Below, piece by piece: positions 34,582-46,186 of a stretch of 64,000 bases of DNA. The position numbers were made by a program, and so were the translations under genes. Numbering within the stretch: the stretch's first letter is position 1; each line of letters begins with the position of its first letter. The DNA is from Lysobacterales bacterium. GTDB taxonomy: Bacteria > Pseudomonadota > Gammaproteobacteria > Xanthomonadales > Rhodanobacteraceae. The stretch lies in contig JADKJL010000001.1 of the NCBI GenBank assembly GCA_016721015.1, forward strand, positions 496,001 to 560,000. Reading direction: 5' to 3'. The notes under the pieces are model-generated. The model saw only the letters and a list, made by a program, of their open reading frames with translations. It did no database searches and had not been told where the DNA came from.

Positions 34582-37500
34582 ATGCTGATGCGATTGGTAC
34601 AGATCTCTGTGCGCTACCGATTTCTCGTCCTGATCCTGTTTGCGATGGTCGCCTTGCTTGGAATGCGCGCGGCGCATGATGTGCCAATCGATGCATTCCC
34701 CGATGTGACGCCAGTGCAGGTCAATGTCTACACCGAATCGCCCGGCCTCGCTGCGGAGGATGTCGAGCTGCTGCTGAGCACGCCGATCGAGTCGGCGTTG
34801 GCCGGCTTGCCCCGCGTGCAGGAGATTCGCTCTGTCAGCCTGTTTGGGCTGTCCTATGTGTCGGTCTATTTTGAAGACGCTATGGACGTCTATTTCGCAC
34901 GCCAACTGGTCAACGAGCGACTCCAGGAAATCGGCGATAGACTTCCCGATGGCTATGGCAAACCCGGTATGGGTCCGAACGCATCCGGTCTCGGTCAGGT
35001 GTTCTGGTACACGGTCGAACGCGCGCCCGGTGTATCCGCCGAACAAATCAGTGACATGGATCTGCGCACCTGGCAGGAATGGATGGTTCGCCTCGTCCTG
35101 CGCACCGCGCCCGGTGTCGACGATGTCACCTCGTGGGGCGGCGGCGTGCGCGAATATCAAGTCCAGATCGACCCGCAACGTCTGTATTCACGCGGCCTCG
35201 GCTTCGCCGACGTGATCGCGGCAATTCCGGCCAACAACGGTCAGGTCGGCGGCAATGTCATGGATGTCGGCCGCGAGCAATTTCTCGTTCGCGGCCTCGG
35301 ACTCTTGAAATCGAGTTCGGATATTGGCGCGATCGTGCTCAAGGCCGAGGATGGCGTTCCGGTGTTCCTGCGTGATGTCGCCAACGTGGTCGAAGCGCCA
35401 GCGCCACGCTTCGGTGCGGTCACCCGTGATGGCGAAGAGGTCGTGCTCGGCATGGCTCTCGCGCGCATCGGTGAGAATGCCAAGGCGGTCGTCGAAGCGG
35501 TCAAGGCCAAGCTCGATGTCGTGCGTGATGCCTTGCCCGAGGGCATGATCATCAAGACGATCTACGAACGCACCGACCTGGTCAACAAGGCGCTACGCAC
35601 GGCGGTGATGGCGCTGGTCGAAGGCTCGATTCTTGTTGCCCTCATCCTGTTTGTCTTTCTTGGCGATTGGCGATCGGCGCTGGTCGTGATCGTTGCCTTG
35701 CCGATGGCCATGTTGATTGCCTTCATCGGCATGGGCGAAGTCGGGCTTTCAGCCAACCTGATGTCGCTCGCCGGACTCGCCATCGGCATCGGCATGATGG
35801 TCGATGGTGCCGTGGTCATGGTCGAGAATGCATTCCGCATCATGGCCGAGCGCCTTGAGCGAGGCGAGGCGGTTGATCGTCGCTCGGCGGTGCTCACGGC
35901 GGCGAAGGAGGTCGCGGTTCCGATCACGTTTGCGATCACGATCATCATCGTCGTGTTCCTGCCGCTGTTCGCGCTGGAAGGTCTTGAAGGAAAGATGTTC
36001 AAGCCGATGGCCTTCGCTATCGCCTTCGCCATGGCCGGCTCGCTGATCCTGAGCTTGACTCTGATTCCGGTGCTGGCGTCGATGATTCTCAAGCCAAAAC
36101 CGGAGCGTGACACCTGGCTCGTAGCGCGTATCAAGCGGGGCTATCAACCCTTGCTGAGCGCCGCCCTCGAACACAAGCGCACCGTCATCGTAGGTGCCGT
36201 GTTCGCGCTGATCGCGAGCCTCGCGTTGTTCCCGTTTCTCGGCAAGGAATTCATGCCACAGATGCAGGAAGGTTCGATCATGTGGCGGGTGACCGGCATC
36301 CCGTCAACGTCGCTGGCCGAGTCGATCGAGACCAGCAACAAGATCGCCGAGGCGTTCAAGAAATTTCCTGAGGTCGAAACGACCGTGGCAATGATTGGTC
36401 GCGCAGAAAAGGGCGAGACTGCCGACGTCAACTACATGGAAATCTATACCTCGCTCAAACCGCAGAGCGAATGGAGCAGCGGGCGCGGCATCAAGCAGCT
36501 CGAAGACGCCATGCAGGAGACTCTCGAGGTGGCCGTGCCGAACGTTGTGACTGGCTATACCCAGCCGATCCAGATGCGCGTCGAGGAATTGATCTCTGGT
36601 GTGCGGGCAACGTTGGCACTCAAGCTCTATGGCGAGGATCTGCAGCAGCTCGATCACATCAGCGCACAGTTGAAAAACGTTTTGGCCAGCGTCGAGGGCG
36701 TCGCCGATCTGTCGCTGGAGGCGAATATCGGTAAGCCGCAGATCCGCATCGAGGTCAATCGCGAAGCACTTGCCCGCCATGGCATGAATGCCGACGAGGT
36801 GTTGAGCATCGTGCGCAATGGGATCGGTGGCGAGCCGGTCAGTGTGCTGCTCGATGGCGTGCGCCGGTTCGATATTTCCGTGCGTCTCGATGATGCCAGT
36901 CGCGCCACGGTCGAGGCCCTTGGTCGAATCCCGTTGCGCACGCCCGCAGGCGCCGCGGTCGCGCTGTCCGAAGTGGCCTATATCGAAATCGCCGAGGGCT
37001 ATTCGTTCGTCCGTCGAGAACAATTGCAGCGCTACGCGGTGATCCAGATGGACGTGCGTGGTCGCGATGTCGACAGTTTCGTCAAGCAAGCCGAACAGGT
37101 GATCAGCGAGCAGGTCACATTACCGTCCGGCTACTGGATCGAATGGGGTGGTGCGTTTGAAAACCAGCAACGCGCGCTGGCCAAACTGGCCTTGATCGTG
37201 CCGCTGACGATCTTCTTCATCTTCCTGCTGCTGTATATGGCATTCAATTCGATTCGGCATGCCGCGCTGATTCTCGCCAATGTTCCATTCGCCACCATCG
37301 GCGGCTTGTTCGCGTTGTTCGTCACTGGCCAATACCTGTCAGTGCCTTCGGCAATCGGCTTCATCGCCGTGTTCGGTGTCGCCATGCTCAACGGCATCGT
37401 GCTGGTCAGCTTCCTCAACGAGTTGCGAGAAAAAGACCGCAGCGTGCGCGAGGCGGTCATCCAGGGCACGAGCTTGCGCCTGCGTCCGGTCTTGATGACA

Positions 37501-37695
37501 GCCAGCGTGGCCATCCTCGGCTTGGTGCCAATGCTGCTTTCGAGCGGCGTCGGTGCGGAAACGCAGCGACCGTTGGCGACGGTTGTGGTTGGTGGTCTGA
37601 TTACATCGACCTTGCTTAGTCTTCTCCTGCTGCCGGTTCTGTATGAGTGGTTGGAGAACAGGACAAAGTCCGCCAAGGTTGTAGACGTTCAATAG
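34582..37695 (+). CDS. czcA: CzcA-like heavy-metal RND efflux pump
   Basis: A 1037-residue inner-membrane proton/cation antiporter. It has PIDAFPDVTPVQVNVYTESP near the N-terminus, two large periplasmic loops and twelve membrane segments. The TM4 motif is IGIGMMVDGAVVMVEN, with the conserved Asp and Glu of the HME class. It lacks the DFG lead of typical Co/Zn/Cd pumps (HME1), so the metal cannot be stated with confidence. The start at 34582 has GGAGAAA upstream. Its stop converges on dinB, with a seven-base overlap of coding ends. Confidence 0.93.
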   Translation: MLMRLVQISVRYRFLVLILFAMVALLGMRAAHDVPIDAFPDVTPVQVNVYTESPGLAAEDVELLLSTPIESALAGLPRVQEIRSVSLFGLSYVSVYFEDAMDVYFARQLVNERLQEIGDRLPDGYGKPGMGPNASGLGQVFWYTVERAPGVSAEQISDMDLRTWQEWMVRLVLRTAPGVDDVTSWGGGVREYQVQIDPQRLYSRGLGFADVIAAIPANNGQVGGNVMDVGREQFLVRGLGLLKSSSDIGAIVLKAEDGVPVFLRDVANVVEAPAPRFGAVTRDGEEVVLGMALARIGENAKAVVEAVKAKLDVVRDALPEGMIIKTIYERTDLVNKALRTAVMALVEGSILVALILFVFLGDWRSALVVIVALPMAMLIAFIGMGEVGLSANLMSLAGLAIGIGMMVDGAVVMVENAFRIMAERLERGEAVDRRSAVLTAAKEVAVPITFAITIIIVVFLPLFALEGLEGKMFKPMAFAIAFAMAGSLILSLTLIPVLASMILKPKPERDTWLVARIKRGYQPLLSAALEHKRTVIVGAVFALIASLALFPFLGKEFMPQMQEGSIMWRVTGIPSTSLAESIETSNKIAEAFKKFPEVETTVAMIGRAEKGETADVNYMEIYTSLKPQSEWSSGRGIKQLEDAMQETLEVAVPNVVTGYTQPIQMRVEELISGVRATLALKLYGEDLQQLDHISAQLKNVLASVEGVADLSLEANIGKPQIRIEVNREALARHGMNADEVLSIVRNGIGGEPVSVLLDGVRRFDISVRLDDASRATVEALGRIPLRTPAGAAVALSEVAYIEIAEGYSFVRREQLQRYAVIQMDVRGRDVDSFVKQAEQVISEQVTLPSGYWIEWGGAFENQQRALAKLALIVPLTIFFIFLLLYMAFNSIRHAALILANVPFATIGGLFALFVTGQYLSVPSAIGFIAVFGVAMLNGIVLVSFLNELREKDRSVREAVIQGTSLRLRPVLMTASVAILGLVPMLLSSGVGAETQRPLATVVVGGLITSTLLSLLLLPVLYEWLENRTKSAKVVDVQ

Positions 37696-38762
37696 CCAGA
37701 AAATAGCCCGCTCTGCGCGCCGAGATCATCGGCTTCACGGAAATTGCTGATGCCGACACCAACCAGTCGATAGCGTGTCGAATCGGGTAGTTGAACGCGC
37801 TCGCGCAAGGCCAAAGCGAGATCGGCGAGTTCTTCGGCGGACTCCGGCATCGAGGCCGGAGTCAGGCTGCGGGTGAGGATGCGGAACTCGCGGGTTTTCA
37901 ACTTGAGCACGACGGTACGGCCCAGGCGCTCGACCTTGCGCGTGGCCGTCCACACCTTGATTGCCAATTCACGGATCGTCGGTTCGAGATCCGTCAGCGG
38001 CAGATCTTCGGCGAAGGTGTCTTCGGCCGAAATCGATTGCACCGGTCGATCAGGCATTACCGGATTCTCGTCGACGCCGTGACTGAGTTCGTGCAGACGG
38101 CGACCGTAGCGACCGAACAGGCTTTCAAGCTCGCGCACATCGCGAGCACGCAGATCGCCCATCGTGCGGATGCCGAGCGTGGCGAGCTTCCCATCCATGA
38201 CCTTGCCGACGCCGTTGATGCGACCGACCGGCAGCGGGGTCAGGAAGGCTTCGACCGCGTCGGGCTTGAGCACGAACAAACCGTCGGGCTTGTTCCAGTC
38301 CGAGGCGATCTTGGCCAGAAACTTGTTCGGCGCGACACCGGCCGATGCGGCAAGCGATGTTTCTTCGCGGATCTGCGCGCGGATCTTCTGGGCCACCGCG
38401 GTCGCCGACGGCAAGCCGCCGTGGTTTTGCGTGACATCGAGGTAGGCTTCGTCGAGCGACAACGGTTCGACCAGATCGGTATGGCGCAGGAAGATCTCGC
38501 GAACGTGCCGGGAAGCAGCGCGATAGCGAGTGAAATCAGGCGGCACGAAAACGGCATCGGGACACAGGCGTTCGGCGGTTACCGCCGGCATCGCCGAACG
38601 CACGCCAAATTTGCGTGCCTCGTACGACGCTGCACAAACGACTGAGCGCGATCCACGCCAGGCCACCACCACCGGCCGCCCGCTCAGGCTCGGATCGTCG
38701 CGCTGCTCGACCGAGGCATAGAAGGCGTCCATGTCGACGTGGATGATTTTTCGCAGTGACAT
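37689..38762 (-). CDS. dinB: DNA polymerase IV (Y family)
   Basis: A 357-residue translesion polymerase. Catalytic residues are in HVDMDAFYASVEQRDDPSL and SLDEAYLDVT. The thumb and little-finger domains follow, ending EADDLGAQSGLFSGY, where QSGLF fits a beta-clamp-binding motif. It bypasses lesions with low fidelity and is commonly SOS-induced; I found no clear LexA box upstream. The ATG at 38762 places the metal-binding Asp at the usual position. Its 3' end overlaps that of czcA by seven bases. Confidence 0.95.
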   Translation of the reverse strand: MSLRKIIHVDMDAFYASVEQRDDPSLSGRPVVVAWRGSRSVVCAASYEARKFGVRSAMPAVTAERLCPDAVFVPPDFTRYRAASRHVREIFLRHTDLVEPLSLDEAYLDVTQNHGGLPSATAVAQKIRAQIREETSLAASAGVAPNKFLAKIASDWNKPDGLFVLKPDAVEAFLTPLPVGRINGVGKVMDGKLATLGIRTMGDLRARDVRELESLFGRYGRRLHELSHGVDENPVMPDRPVQSISAEDTFAEDLPLTDLEPTIRELAIKVWTATRKVERLGRTVVLKLKTREFRILTRSLTPASMPESAEELADLALALRERVQLPDSTRYRLVGVGISNFREADDLGAQSGLFSGY

Positions 38763-39162
38763 GAAAGTAGGGGTTGAGAGCGATGAGCGGGGAGACAGGA
38801 CGCGAACAGCGTAGCCGACCCGAAGCAATCGCAGGAAGCGGCTTCAGTCACCAGGCTCGTAGTCTTCCCCTCCAACAGCATCGCGGTTGAAACCGCGCAC
38901 ACGAGCGAGGCTCGCGCAATCCGCATCGTGCGAGATCCCTTGCGAAGAAGCTTCAAGGCAGCGGACGGCTGCAGGAGTCCCTTTCCGGGGTGAACTCTGG
39001 AGGCGAGCCACACAATGTCGGGCTCCGCCGGATTCAGCGTCGAGACCAAGCACTCCTGGCGGGTCAGCCATGGGCAATTTCCTACACGCAGGAGCGGTGA
39101 TTTGCGCTGTCCGTTCGCGCACTCTTTGGCGAAGATGGGGTCGACTGACCTGGATAGCCGCC
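38763..39162. other. Intergenic region between dinB and the DUF4124 gene
   Basis: About 400 bases separating divergent genes. An open frame runs through it into the DUF4124 gene from 38887, but the signal peptide at 39163 marks the real start. No other gene was recognised. Confidence 0.35.
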
Positions 39163-39693
39163 ATGCTCCGACATCGTGTTCCCGTATTTGTCTTGCTTAT
39201 TGCCTCGATCACCCTGTCGGGTCCGGTCAGTGGCGTCCACGCACAAACCGTTTTCAAGTGCGTTGATCCCGAAGGCGGAATTGCCTACCAGGCGGATCCC
39301 TGCAGATCCGGTGTGCACGAGAAGCAGATTGAAATCAAACCGGCGCCAGCGCGCTCCGCAACAACTGCCAATGCAAGTCCATCCCGCGCGCGGCAGGCAC
39401 GACCGCTTCTATCGAGGCCCGCGCGACGCAGTGCAGTCGTCTACTCGTTCGAGTGTCGAACCCAAAGTGGTGTCCTGTTCTACCGACACAGCCGATGCCC
39501 GGCATCGATCGATCGCAGTGGCGCGATAGGTGGCCGCCACAGCGCGGCACGCGAAGCGGTCAGTGGACAACGGATTCCGCGCCTCGAAGCCTGTCACGGC
39601 CTGCGATCGGTCGGCCGTGACGGACGTGAATTCGATGAGGTGCCGACTACGTATGATCGCAACCTCGGTCGCGATCCGTGCCGAAAATACTGA
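39163..39693 (+). CDS. DUF4124-containing exported protein
   Basis: A 176-residue protein with a signal peptide (MLRHRVPVFVLLIASITLSG, cleavage after VHA). The mature N-terminus reads QTVFKCVDPEGGIAYQADPC, the DUF4124 pattern with two Cys. The remainder is basic and contains four more cysteines. The function is unknown; such proteins are frequent in the periplasm of Gammaproteobacteria. Confidence 0.78.
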   Translation: MLRHRVPVFVLLIASITLSGPVSGVHAQTVFKCVDPEGGIAYQADPCRSGVHEKQIEIKPAPARSATTANASPSRARQARPLLSRPARRSAVVYSFECRTQSGVLFYRHSRCPASIDRSGAIGGRHSAAREAVSGQRIPRLEACHGLRSVGRDGREFDEVPTTYDRNLGRDPCRKY

Positions 39694-39759
39694 TCGATCA
39701 ACACTACGTCGAGGCCGGATCGGCGCTATATTCGAATGCCTTGTCTGTTGCCGGAACCC

Positions 39760-40491
39760 ATGCCAATGCGCCCATTTCCAAGCCTCGCCGCCGCCCTGCT
39801 GGTGATCGCCAGCATCAGCGCTTGTTCGAACCAGAACCAACCTGCCGCGCCGAGCGCCGACGCCGTGGCCGCGGCAAAAGCCCAGTACGAGGCCAAGGCC
39901 GAACAGCACTATGCAATGTACGAGCAGATGCTCAAGGCCGACAACGCCGAGTTGGCCCTGCCGCTCGGTGACGAGCTGCTCAAGATATATCCGGACAGTG
40001 CCGCGGCTGCGCGGCTGCGGCCGACCATCGAGGGCCTGCGCGACAAGGCGTCGACGGAAGGCGAAACGCGGCGCATGTCGCGCCTGTGGAGTTACCAGAT
40101 TTCGCCGATGGCCGGCGGTACGCAGAGCACGGCGACGATTTACAGCAACGAGGATCTGGGTGCGGAAAAGGTACGCCTGGTATTTCGGCGCCATACCGAA
40201 TGGGGACAAAGTGTCTTTCTTTACGGCAGCGAGCCCGGCTTTACCTGTGCCAAGACTTGTCGCGTGACGATGACCTTCGATGATGGCAAGCCGACCACGA
40301 TGGAAGGCAGCATTCCGCCCACGGGCGAGCCGGCGATCTTCATCGAGGAAGACAAGAAATTCATCGCCCAAGTCGGAAAATCGAAGAAGGTCGCCATCGA
40401 GGTCACGGTCAAGGGCAAGCCCTCAACGACCTTGCATTTCGATGTCGGCGGCTACGATGAGAAGAAGTTCCAGCCATTGCCGAAAAAATAA
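39760..40491 (+). CDS. Putative lipoprotein of unknown function
   Basis: About 243 residues, with lipobox SISAC about 20 residues from the start. An Ala-rich helical segment (AVAAAKAQYEAKAEQHYAMY) is followed by a beta-rich domain (QSTATIYSNEDLGAEKVRLV, SKKVAIEVTVKGKP, TTLHFDVGGYDEKKF). No family recognised. ATGs at 39736, 39760 and 39766 are possible; CCGGA six bases before 39760 favours it. A clear terminator follows at 40521. Confidence 0.72.
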   Translation: MPMRPFPSLAAALLVIASISACSNQNQPAAPSADAVAAAKAQYEAKAEQHYAMYEQMLKADNAELALPLGDELLKIYPDSAAAARLRPTIEGLRDKASTEGETRRMSRLWSYQISPMAGGTQSTATIYSNEDLGAEKVRLVFRRHTEWGQSVFLYGSEPGFTCAKTCRVTMTFDDGKPTTMEGSIPPTGEPAIFIEEDKKFIAQVGKSKKVAIEVTVKGKPSTTLHFDVGGYDEKKFQPLPKK

Positions 40492-40520
40492 GCGACAGGC
40501 CCTGTCCATCCGGTTAGGAA

Positions 40521-40546
40521 GCCACACCGGTCAGGGTGTGGCTTTT
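40521..40546 (+). terminator. Rho-independent terminator
   Basis: The stem GCCACACC (40521-40528) pairs with GGTGTGGC (40535-40542) around a six-base loop and is followed by TTTT. It lies 30 bases after the lipoprotein stop. Confidence 0.85.
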
Positions 40547-40587
40547 CATTCGCGCGTCAAACGACGTGCTGTGTGGATGTAAAAGAA

Positions 40588-40788
40588 TCAGTGCAGCGTC
40601 TTCTCGAAGCGCTTGATCTCCTCGTCGGCCTTGTCCTTGGCCCAGCCGTAACGCTCCTGCAGTTTGCCTGAGAGATACTGCTGGTTGCCGTCGAGACGAT
40701 CAAGATCGTCATCGGTGAGCTTGCCCCACTGGTTTTTCAGCGAGCCTTTCAGTTGTTTCCATTTGCCCTGGATGATGTCCTGGTTCAT
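40588..40788 (-). CDS. CsbD family stress protein
   Basis: A 66-residue hydrophilic protein, MNQDIIQGKWKQLKGSLKN, then WGKLTDDDLDRLDGNQQYLS and GKLQERYGWAKDKADEE: the full CsbD (YjbJ) pattern. Such proteins accumulate under stress, but their activity is not known. It converges on the lipoprotein gene, and the hairpin at 40521 lies between them. Confidence 0.93.
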   Translation of the reverse strand: MNQDIIQGKWKQLKGSLKNQWGKLTDDDLDRLDGNQQYLSGKLQERYGWAKDKADEEIKRFEKTLH

Positions 40789-41542
40789 GGCGTTACCTCA
40801 TTGCTTGGGGGGAAGTGTCGCGGCGATGCCGGATGAAGCTTTCAGAGGGGGTCATCGCTGCGGCAACAACACTACCCGCCGGCCTGAGAACATTTGCTTA
40901 CGCGGAAGTAATTGCGATGTTATCGGTTGGCCGAGATTCATTCACATGAACAACGTCCTGGTTCATTCAGATTTCGCCGACGACCGCAGCCAGTGGGTCA
41001 AGAAACAGTAGTATTTGATGTACTTGCGACATATTAACTATGCCTGCCCATCACGGCTCACCGGCCGTGAGCTCGGTTGCAGCGTCGGAGGCTCGAGAAT
41101 CGCGGTGAATGAACCGCCCGACTGCGCGCGGCCGGGATCAGCCAATGCTGTCCGAAATGGTTGCCGGAATTGGCAGCCGATGTCGCGTGCCGCCAGAAGC
41201 GGACGTTGAAGCCACTTTCAGCTACACAGTTGCGCGAACAAGAATCCCGTCACCTATTCTCCAAACGTCGCAACTGCGCCGGATTCGCGAGGCCGGACTG
41301 AAAAGACCAGTTCCGCAGCGCAGTCTGTAGCAAGCAGAATCTTGCTCAGGCACACGGTCATCGTGCGTGCTGCCGAAATTCTTCTGGGCGCACATATTCT
41401 CTCTATTGATTGGCACATGCGGCTTCAGCAGAAACTTGACACCGAATTTACGCAACAGCGATCCCCGGGAATAGAGGCTTGATGGGGCACGCGCAGAAAC
41501 TGCACGCCTCAACCCTCGTTGCGAGGGTGTTGGATTGCGGCG
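40789..41542. other. Long intergenic region upstream of the porin-kdp cluster
   Basis: About 750 bases without a gene I can support. It should contain the csbD-like promoter on one side and the porin/kdp control region on the other. A hairpin CCCTCG-TTG-CGAGGG (41513-41527) lies 16 bases before the porin ATG and could affect its translation. No KdpE site could be identified by eye. Confidence 0.4.
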
Positions 41543-42268
41543 ATGGTAGCTCTTGATAAAACAAATGATCGCGTGACATTCGCATACACGCGTCGGTGCC
41601 TGGCCGTCCTTGCGGGCGCGTTGATTTTCGCGGGTACCGCCCAAGCCGGGGAAGTGACCGGTAACGCCGCGCTGACCACTGATTACGTGTGGCGCGGGAG
41701 CTCACAGACGCTGGAAAAGCCTGCAGTGCAGGCTGGCGTCAAATTTGCCGTTACCACGGGCTTCTATGCGAGCGCCTGGGGTTCGAACGTGGAGTTCGCG
41801 CCGGTGCTCTCCGCGACCAGCGAGTTCGACCTCGCGATCGGATGGGGCAGGAAGGTCGGCGATGACTGGGCCTTTGACGTCAACGCGTTGCGTTACGTCT
41901 ATCCAGGCACCACGGTCAACCTGGACTGGAACGAAGTGAACGCATCGGCGACCTGGCGTGATCGCGCATGGATTGGCATTGGTCATTCCAGCAACGCGAT
42001 GGCCTCCGGTGCGCGCGGAACCTATGTAAACGGTGGCGTGCGGATCCCTGCTGGCGAAACCCTGCGCTTCGAGATTGGTGCGGGACATTACTCAATGGCG
42101 GACGCCCTACCCGATTACAGCCACGCCTGGGCCAGCGGCGTCTGGGTATTCAGTCCGCCGTTCGAGTTGCGCCTCACTGCCCATGCAACAGACGACCGGG
42201 CGAAGACCCGCTTCGGCGGCGACTTCGCCGGCAATCGTGTGGAAGCCGCCTTGCAGGCATCGTTTTAA
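41543..42268 (+). CDS. TorF-like putative porin
   Basis: A 241-residue outer-membrane protein. After a signal peptide ending GTAQA, the mature protein begins GEVTGNAALTTDYVWRGSSQ, the pattern of the TorF/TIGR02001 family. Alternating beta strands continue to a C-terminal Phe (VEAALQASF). The barrel is small for a classical porin. It is the first gene of a same-strand run ending in kdpFABCDE, with only 18 bases to kdpF, so it is probably cotranscribed. A link to potassium or osmotic response is inferred. Confidence 0.8.
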   Translation: MVALDKTNDRVTFAYTRRCLAVLAGALIFAGTAQAGEVTGNAALTTDYVWRGSSQTLEKPAVQAGVKFAVTTGFYASAWGSNVEFAPVLSATSEFDLAIGWGRKVGDDWAFDVNALRYVYPGTTVNLDWNEVNASATWRDRAWIGIGHSSNAMASGARGTYVNGGVRIPAGETLRFEIGAGHYSMADALPDYSHAWASGVWVFSPPFELRLTAHATDDRAKTRFGGDFAGNRVEAALQASF

Positions 42269-42286
42269 ACCCTTTGGAGAGACATC

Positions 42287-42379
42287 GTGGCTGATTGGCT
42301 AGCGTGGTTGTGCATGGGCGCCGCATTCGTTGCAGCGTTCTATTTGATGTTCGTGATCCTGAAGCCCGAGCGTTTCTGA
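42287..42379 (+). CDS. kdpF: KdpF small subunit of the potassium-transporting ATPase
   Basis: A 30-residue single-span peptide starting at GTG (MADWLAWLCMGAAFVAAFYL) and ending ILKPERF, where PERF is the typical KdpF tail. KdpF stabilises the KdpFABC complex in the inner membrane. GGAGAG lies eight bases before the GTG. kdpA starts 10 bases after its stop with its own GAGGAG. Confidence 0.92.
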   Translation: MADWLAWLCMGAAFVAAFYLMFVILKPERF

Positions 42380-42389
42380 GGAGCCTGCA

Positions 42390-44126
42390 ATGACGACTTT
42401 CTGGTTGGTGGTGGTGTTGGCAATCGCGCTCGGTTGGCCACTTGGCCACTACATGGCGCGCGTCTTGCGTGGTGGCACGGCGCCGCTGGATGTGGTGTTC
42501 CTGCCCGTTGAGCGCGGGCTTTACAGATTGCTTGGCACATCCGCCAACGGCGGCATGAACTGGCGCGGATTTGTAATGGCCTTCATGTTCGCCAATGCCG
42601 TGCTCTTCGCACTGGTCTGGGTGATGTTCATGACACAGGACGCGTTGCCGCTCAATCCAGACGCTGCGCCGAACATGAAGTGGGACCTGGCCTTGCACAC
42701 CATGGTGTCGTTCCTGACCAACACCAACCAACAGCACTATTCCGGCCAGGCGCAGTTGTCCTATCTGTCGCAGATGGTCGGCATTGTCGGCTTGCAGATG
42801 ATCACCCCCATGATGGGTCTGGCGATGCTTGCGGCCACCCTGCGCGGGCTATTCGGCGGACGTGAGGCAATTGAAACTGCCGAGGGCGCACAGGCGCCAG
42901 CCATTGAAGGCGGGGAGCGCGATGTCGGCAACTTCTGGCGGGATGTAATTCGTGCCGGGCTGCGCATCATGCTGCCACTGTGTCTGGTCTGGGCCGCACT
43001 GCTGACCTCGCAAGGCGTCCCTTCAACCCTGCAGCGCGGCGCGGATATCGTGCCGATCGATGCCACTGTCGAGATGAAGACACAGCACATTCCGGTGGGT
43101 CCCGTCTCGGCCATGGTCGCGGCCAAGCAACTCGGCACCAATGGTGGCGGCTGGTACGGGCCTAACGGCACGGTGGCGTTGGAAAACCCGACCCCCTTCT
43201 CGAACCTGCTGGAAACCCTGGCGCTGATCCTGATTCCTGTTGGCTGCGCCTTCATGGTGGGTCCTTTCACCAGGCGCAGGAAGCTTACAGCGCTGATTTT
43301 CGGAACCATGCTGGGGCTGTCGCTGCTCTCTGGACTGGGCACGATCTGGCTTGAAAACAACGCACCCGGCACGGCCGCTGCGATCATGGAAGGAAAGGAA
43401 GTTCGATTCGGCCCGGATGCGTCAGCTGCCTATGCGGCGCTGACCAGCCAGACCTCCAACGGATCGGTGATCGTCATGCACGATTCGCTGGCGCCGCTCG
43501 CCGGCGGCGTGGTCATTACCAATATGCTGATCAATTCCATTTGGGGAGGCATCGGCGGCGGTGTGATCCAGTTGCTGGTCTACATGCTGCTGGCGTTGTT
43601 CCTGGCGGGTCTCATGACCGGTCGAACGCCCGAGATGTTTGGACGCAAGATCGAGATGTTCGAGGTGCGCTGGCTGGCGTTGCTGATCCTGGTGCAACCG
43701 CTGGCCATCCTCGGATTCACTGCCATCACACTTGCGATTCCGTCACTCGCCGGAGTTTCAAATCCGGGCGCGCACGGTGTTTCACAGGTGCTCTACGAAT
43801 ACACCAGCGCATTTGCCAACAACGGCTCTGGCTTCGAGGGATTGGCTGACAACACGGTCTGGTGGAACGTGACGTGCGCGATCGTGTTGCTGTTGGGTCG
43901 CATTCCCGTGTTGGTGGTTCCATTGATGATTGCTGGGTCGATGGCACGTAAGCGCGTCGCTCCGGAAGGCCCTGGAACCCTGCAGATCGAATCGCCCACC
44001 TTCGCGCTCACCCTTGCCGCGGTGATCGGCATCCTCACGGTGCTGCAGTTCATGCCTGCACTGGTGTTGGGCCCGATTGCCGATCATTTGCAACTGGCGG
44101 CGATAGCCGCTGCTTCAGGAGGCTGA
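42390..44126 (+). CDS. kdpA: KdpA, channel-like potassium-binding subunit
   Basis: A 578-residue inner-membrane protein with about ten spans. Filter-like segments are visible: TNTNQQHYSGQ, QLGTNGGGWYGPNG, TNMLINSIWGGIGGG and FANNGSGFEG, matching the four selectivity-filter repeats related to K+ channels. It binds K+ and passes it to KdpB. It is preceded by GAGGAG and followed after one base by kdpB. Confidence 0.97.
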   Translation: MTTFWLVVVLAIALGWPLGHYMARVLRGGTAPLDVVFLPVERGLYRLLGTSANGGMNWRGFVMAFMFANAVLFALVWVMFMTQDALPLNPDAAPNMKWDLALHTMVSFLTNTNQQHYSGQAQLSYLSQMVGIVGLQMITPMMGLAMLAATLRGLFGGREAIETAEGAQAPAIEGGERDVGNFWRDVIRAGLRIMLPLCLVWAALLTSQGVPSTLQRGADIVPIDATVEMKTQHIPVGPVSAMVAAKQLGTNGGGWYGPNGTVALENPTPFSNLLETLALILIPVGCAFMVGPFTRRRKLTALIFGTMLGLSLLSGLGTIWLENNAPGTAAAIMEGKEVRFGPDASAAYAALTSQTSNGSVIVMHDSLAPLAGGVVITNMLINSIWGGIGGGVIQLLVYMLLALFLAGLMTGRTPEMFGRKIEMFEVRWLALLILVQPLAILGFTAITLAIPSLAGVSNPGAHGVSQVLYEYTSAFANNGSGFEGLADNTVWWNVTCAIVLLLGRIPVLVVPLMIAGSMARKRVAPEGPGTLQIESPTFALTLAAVIGILTVLQFMPALVLGPIADHLQLAAIAAASGG

Positions 44127-44127
44127 C

Positions 44128-46185
<2,058 letters not shown>

Positions 46186-46186
46186 G

